NCBI GenBank assembly: GCA_025201705.1
Contig: MU617007.1
Location: forward strand, 1-20,918
Direction: 5' to 3'
From: Dissophora ornata
Taxonomy: Eukaryota > Mortierellomycota > Mortierellomycetes > Mortierellales > Mortierellaceae
Length of the DNA: 20,918 bases
A model generated the notes under the pieces. That model saw nothing but the letters and a program-made list of their open reading frames with translations, was not told the origin of the DNA and made no database searches. Shown here in pieces: positions 18,533-20,918 of the stretch; position 1 is the first letter of the stretch; each line of letters begins with the position of its first letter. Both the position numbers and the translations under genes were made by a program.

Positions 18533-19305
18533 CTAGGACAGACAGATTGCACTGCCGGCACAGTCTGCGCATGTACTGACATGTACGTCATCTCCATCCC
18601 TCTCCTCCATCTTGCCGCTCGCATCATTCGCCCTGCTCATCATCAGCGATGACTCCTCTGCTCCTCTGCTCCTCTTTGACACCCAAGAGTAAAAACCGTC
18701 TTTGTCCACGGGCTGCAGATAGAGGGCCATTGTTAATTGATCAAGTGGCCTCGAACCACGTTGGCAATATTGTGCCCTGCCATCACATCCCTATGCATAA
18801 AGACTTTGCAGTGTTGGCAGTACAGGCGCTGGATTTCCAACTTCTCACACACAGGACACTTTTTGGAGGTATGGTATTCATTCGCACCAACCACGATGTA
18901 GCCCAGGGACCGCAAGATACTCACCTTCTGCACAAAGAACGCCACAAAAGCTTCATGCAACGAGGAAAGTCTTGAGCTGCTTGAGAACTGGCTAAGACCA
19001 ACGGCCATAACCGCCTTCTGCCCCTCCTTCCTACGACAGCCGATCGACCCTCCTACTAACTTCGGGATCTCATTCGTGATAGCAATGAACTCGCTGTTCC
19101 TGGCCCTTTGCGCGTCCCACTTCTGCTTCTTAGACCAGTTGTTGTTGCCGTTGTAGAATGTGTCGAGTTGCTGTTGTATTGGTTCCAGTTCCCGATAATA
19201 ACTGAACAAGCTGGCGCCTTCGCTACGGAGCTTTGGCATACTACTCTCAATGTCGACTATCGATCTTGTGGTATCCATAGGAACAAGTGCTTTTTGCTCC
19301 TCCAT
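18533..19305 (-). pseudogene. Truncated, frameshifted Fanzor (eukaryotic TnpB-like RNA-guided nuclease) relic
   Basis: A 190-residue frame (19305-18733) matches the C-terminal half of fungal Fanzor proteins, transposon-linked RuvC nucleases related to TnpB and Cas12. RuvC-II is the stretch SIVDIESSMPKLRSEG with Glu 20. A zinc finger has CPVC and CQHC (Cys 150, 153, 163, 166) inside EYHTSKKCPVC. RuvC-III is MHRDVMAGHNIANVVRG with Asp 173. RuvC-I and the N-terminal guide- and DNA-binding regions are missing, and TAA at 19321-19323 closes the frame just upstream. After GHLIN the frame stops at 18733-18735, while a neighbouring frame (18730-18533) goes on with LYLQPVDKDGFYSW, which resembles how such proteins continue. 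So there is 5' truncation plus a frameshift or stop at about 18733. An inactive remnant is the best reading. Its 5' side abuts the CRN fragment at about 19390. Confidence 0.75.
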
Positions 19306-19396
19306 CAGACTCGTCTCTTCTTAATTATTCCCAGGAGCAAGGCGAACATGCAAAAGGTCCAGGTCCACATCGTTCTTACCATTGGATAATTATCGA

Positions 19397-19940
19397 TAAA
19401 CTGTCAGATGTATTTGGCAAGGAGTCATTACCAAGGCAAACAATCCACAATATTGTGCAGCAGGTAATGAGCAGGCCACGCTTTGGTTCACGCTACTGAT
19501 TAAGCCCAATTGATTTGCCACAGCCATTGTAGTGCACTGACTTCTTCTGCGACACTCTCTGCTGTAACCTTGATGCCTCGACGTTCACGGAGTTTAACAA
19601 TCACCTGAGATTTCTCCTTCGCAAACTTGTCAACCTATTTTCTTTTATCTCTTGTCCGAATCCAGCAATATGTAATAGAGTACAATACTCTCTCCAGTCC
19701 CGTCGTAGAACAACGCCCGAAAGCACCACAGGCGAAGGATTGAAGCGTCGAAGGATGAATAACGGTAAGCCTTGACTAGCTTAATTGTCTTTCCATTTAT
19801 TGTAATCTAATATGACCTGTGTCCTGTTTTAGACTTTGAAGAGACCATCAGGCTGGTCTAAATGCTAGTGGACCGTCTTCAGCTGCGAAGCTATCAAATT
19901 TCTCAAAGGAACAACCAGAAGCCCAATCATCCTTAATGGC
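19397..19940 (+). repeat. Diverged direct repeat, left copy (CRN)
   Basis: Matches 20426-20918 in the same orientation. Strong blocks include CTGTCAGATGTATTTGGCAA, GTGCACTGACTTCTT, CCCGTCGTAGAACAA and AGTGGACCGTC. Many substitutions and small indels show the duplication is not recent. Confidence 0.8.
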
Positions 19941-20016
19941 CGCCCATATGAGCAAACTGGTTCCCCTGCTCTTTCATACTGTCATCAGCGAGTATCTTAG
20001 GGATATCAAAATCCAC
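19397..20016 (+). pseudogene. Decayed CRN (Crinkler)-like gene copy A, 5' part missing
   Basis: Starts abruptly at KLSDVFGKESLPRQTIHNIV, the last part of a CRN N-terminal domain that is complete in copy B (about 20426 on). Downstream sequence also matches copy B: the 19440-19500 and 19530-19760 segments, then, after an intron-like gap of 68 nt (19765-19832, GTAAGC...TTTTAG), 19833-19935. Stops interrupt the frame (for example TAA at 19859-19861), and the segment near 19940-20016, with YEQTG-like and LFHTVISEYLRD-like pieces, sits in two different frames, indicating a further 1-base shift. The 5' boundary coincides with the Fanzor fragment. CRN proteins are modular, usually host-targeted effectors; here nothing intact is encoded. 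Confidence 0.65.
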
Positions 20017-20055
20017 TGATATGTTTCCTATCGAAAGCGATTGTAGCCCTTTATC

Positions 20056-20169
20056 ATGTGGATTATTGAGAGAAGGGAGAGAGAAAATAAAAACCCTCAT
20101 CTTTCTTTCGCCATCTCTTCACACATTTGCTCACCCAATCTTTCTTACAACTGGACGCCTGAATCCGCC
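20056..20169 (+). promoter_or_regulatory. Putative core promoter and leader of CRN copy B
   Basis: An A/T-rich AAAATAAAAA at about 20085-20094 is followed by a C/T-rich stretch with CTTTCTTTCGCC and ACCCAATCTTTC, then the ATG in GCCATGG context. This is an ordinary fungal core-promoter layout. Copy A has lost the equivalent part. Confidence 0.35.
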
Positions 20170-20529
20170 ATGGCACAATCGTTGAAAATCTTTTGTCTCG
20201 TCAATGGAGAATCCACCTCGAGAGCCTTTTCACTGTCCATTCCAACCACTGCAGACATCGACGACCTCAAGGACCTCATTAAGAGTAAAAAGACGCCCGA
20301 GTTTGATGACATCGCAGCAGATAAGTTCACAGTCTGGAAGGTCTCCATCGCTGTCATCGCTGCCTCGAAACACGATGTGATCACATTGGGCTCTCTTAAG
20401 ATCAAAGAAGAGCTTCTCCCAACAGATGAACTGTCAGATGTATTTGGCAAGGAACCATTGCCAAGGCAAACAATCCACATCATTGTGCAGCGACTGTCAG
20501 CAGCAGGTAATGAGCAGGCCACGCCTTAG
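20170..20529 (+). CDS. CRN (Crinkler)-type N-terminal domain protein, copy B
   Basis: A 119-residue frame with the ubiquitin-like CRN N-terminal domain, which targets these modular effectors and precedes a variable C-terminal domain. Seen: start MAQSLKIFCLVNGES, then FSLSIPTTADIDDLKDLIKS (spacing typical of the family), the FDDIAADKFTVWKVSI segment, and DELSDVFGKEPLPRQTIHII, where family members end their N-terminal domain with a similar HVIV-like box. No secretion signal is visible, as in many fungal members. The frame closes at TAG 20527-20529; alternatively GTAATG at 20507 could be a donor into sequence homologous to copy A. Either way no full C-terminal domain is readable in the window. 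ATG 20170 is chosen for its GCCATGG context and fit to the domain start. The domain call is firm; whether the gene still works is doubtful. Confidence 0.7.
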   Translation: MAQSLKIFCLVNGESTSRAFSLSIPTTADIDDLKDLIKSKKTPEFDDIAADKFTVWKVSIAVIAASKHDVITLGSLKIKEELLPTDELSDVFGKEPLPRQTIHIIVQRLSAAGNEQATP

Positions 20530-20918
20530 TTCACGTTACTGATTCAAAGCCTAATTCAAGCTCTCATGAAAGTATCATGCACGGCCTGTTGGTGCACAGC
20601 CATCTTGTGCACTGACTTCTTTTGCGACAACTCTCTACTGTAACTTTGATGCCTCAACGTCCACGCAAACTTGCCAACCAACTCTTTTTTGTCTGTCATC
20701 GGATTCCAGCAATGTATGATAGAGTGCAAACCGCTCTCCTGCCCCGTCGTAGAACAAAGTCCGAAAGCCTCACAAGCGAAGAGTTGAAGCGTCAAAAAAT
20801 GGATAGCGGTAAGCTTTGAAGAAACCATCCAGGCTGGTCTAAATGCAAGTGGACCGTCCTCAGCAGCGAAAATATCAAATTTCTCCAAGGAACAAACCAG
20901 AAACCCAACCATCCTTAA
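20426..20918 (+). repeat. Diverged direct repeat, right copy (CRN)
   Basis: Partner of 19397-19940. It lacks the left copy's 68-nt intron and part of the segment around 19595-19615, and it carries extra sequence around 20545-20600. The repeat may continue past the window end, since the left copy continues to about 20016. Confidence 0.8.
20530..20918 (+). pseudogene. Downstream remnant of CRN copy B, running off the window
   Basis: Similar to 19500-19940 of copy A. A frame at 20622-20819 shows a basic segment (RPRKLANQLFF, RRRTKSESLTSEELKRQ). The copy-A intron is missing here: only its first five bases (GTAAG, 20809-20813) remain between the exon halves, shifting the frame into a TGA. Past this scar a further conserved stretch (GLNASGPSSAAKISNFSKEQ) is readable in another frame up to the window edge. 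It is probably non-functional unless spliced in some other way. Confidence 0.55.

Overview
This window looks like nuclear DNA from an early-diverging filamentous fungus, most likely of the Mortierellomycota. That placement is inferred from the gene set: a Crinkler-type (CRN) N-terminal domain, a Fanzor (eukaryotic TnpB) relic, a membrane-anchored GH9 cellulase, and short spliceosomal introns (about 54-180 nt) with GTAAGT/GTACGT-like donors and TAG/CAG acceptors. I rebuilt exon structures by hand from splice sites, reading-phase continuity and conserved protein motifs. Every join in the six main genes keeps the reading frame.

Left part (1-6000). The 3' end of a short-chain dehydrogenase/reductase (+) converges on a mitochondrial pyruvate dehydrogenase E2 gene (-). 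E2 probably has a remote first exon at 3386-3522 and an 867-nt first intron. A 1.2-kb spacer, containing a TCACGTG box, separates it from a five-exon acireductone dioxygenase gene (+) of the methionine salvage pathway.

Middle part (6000-13000). Three genes lie in tandem on the minus strand. In transcription order they are an R1R2R3-type MYB gene (12921-10888), an Abp1/drebrin-like actin-binding protein with ADF-H and two SH3 domains (10560-8084), and a TQ-rich protein resembling SWSAP1, a RecA/Rad51-paralogue-like recombination factor (8029-6076). The last two are only 54 bp apart.

Right part (13000-20918). A 1.8-kb spacer is followed by a six-exon GH9 cellulase (-) with a signal peptide, a C-terminal transmembrane helix and a proline-rich cytosolic tail. 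A further 1.2-kb spacer leads into decayed accessory DNA: a truncated, frameshifted Fanzor fragment (-) abutting a broken CRN copy (+), then a second CRN copy (+) with an intact N-terminal domain and a damaged downstream part that runs off the window.

The genes do not form a pathway. The left and middle parts are core metabolism, cytoskeleton and genome maintenance, and the right end is an effector and mobile-element graveyard. No tRNA, rRNA or CRISPR array was seen.
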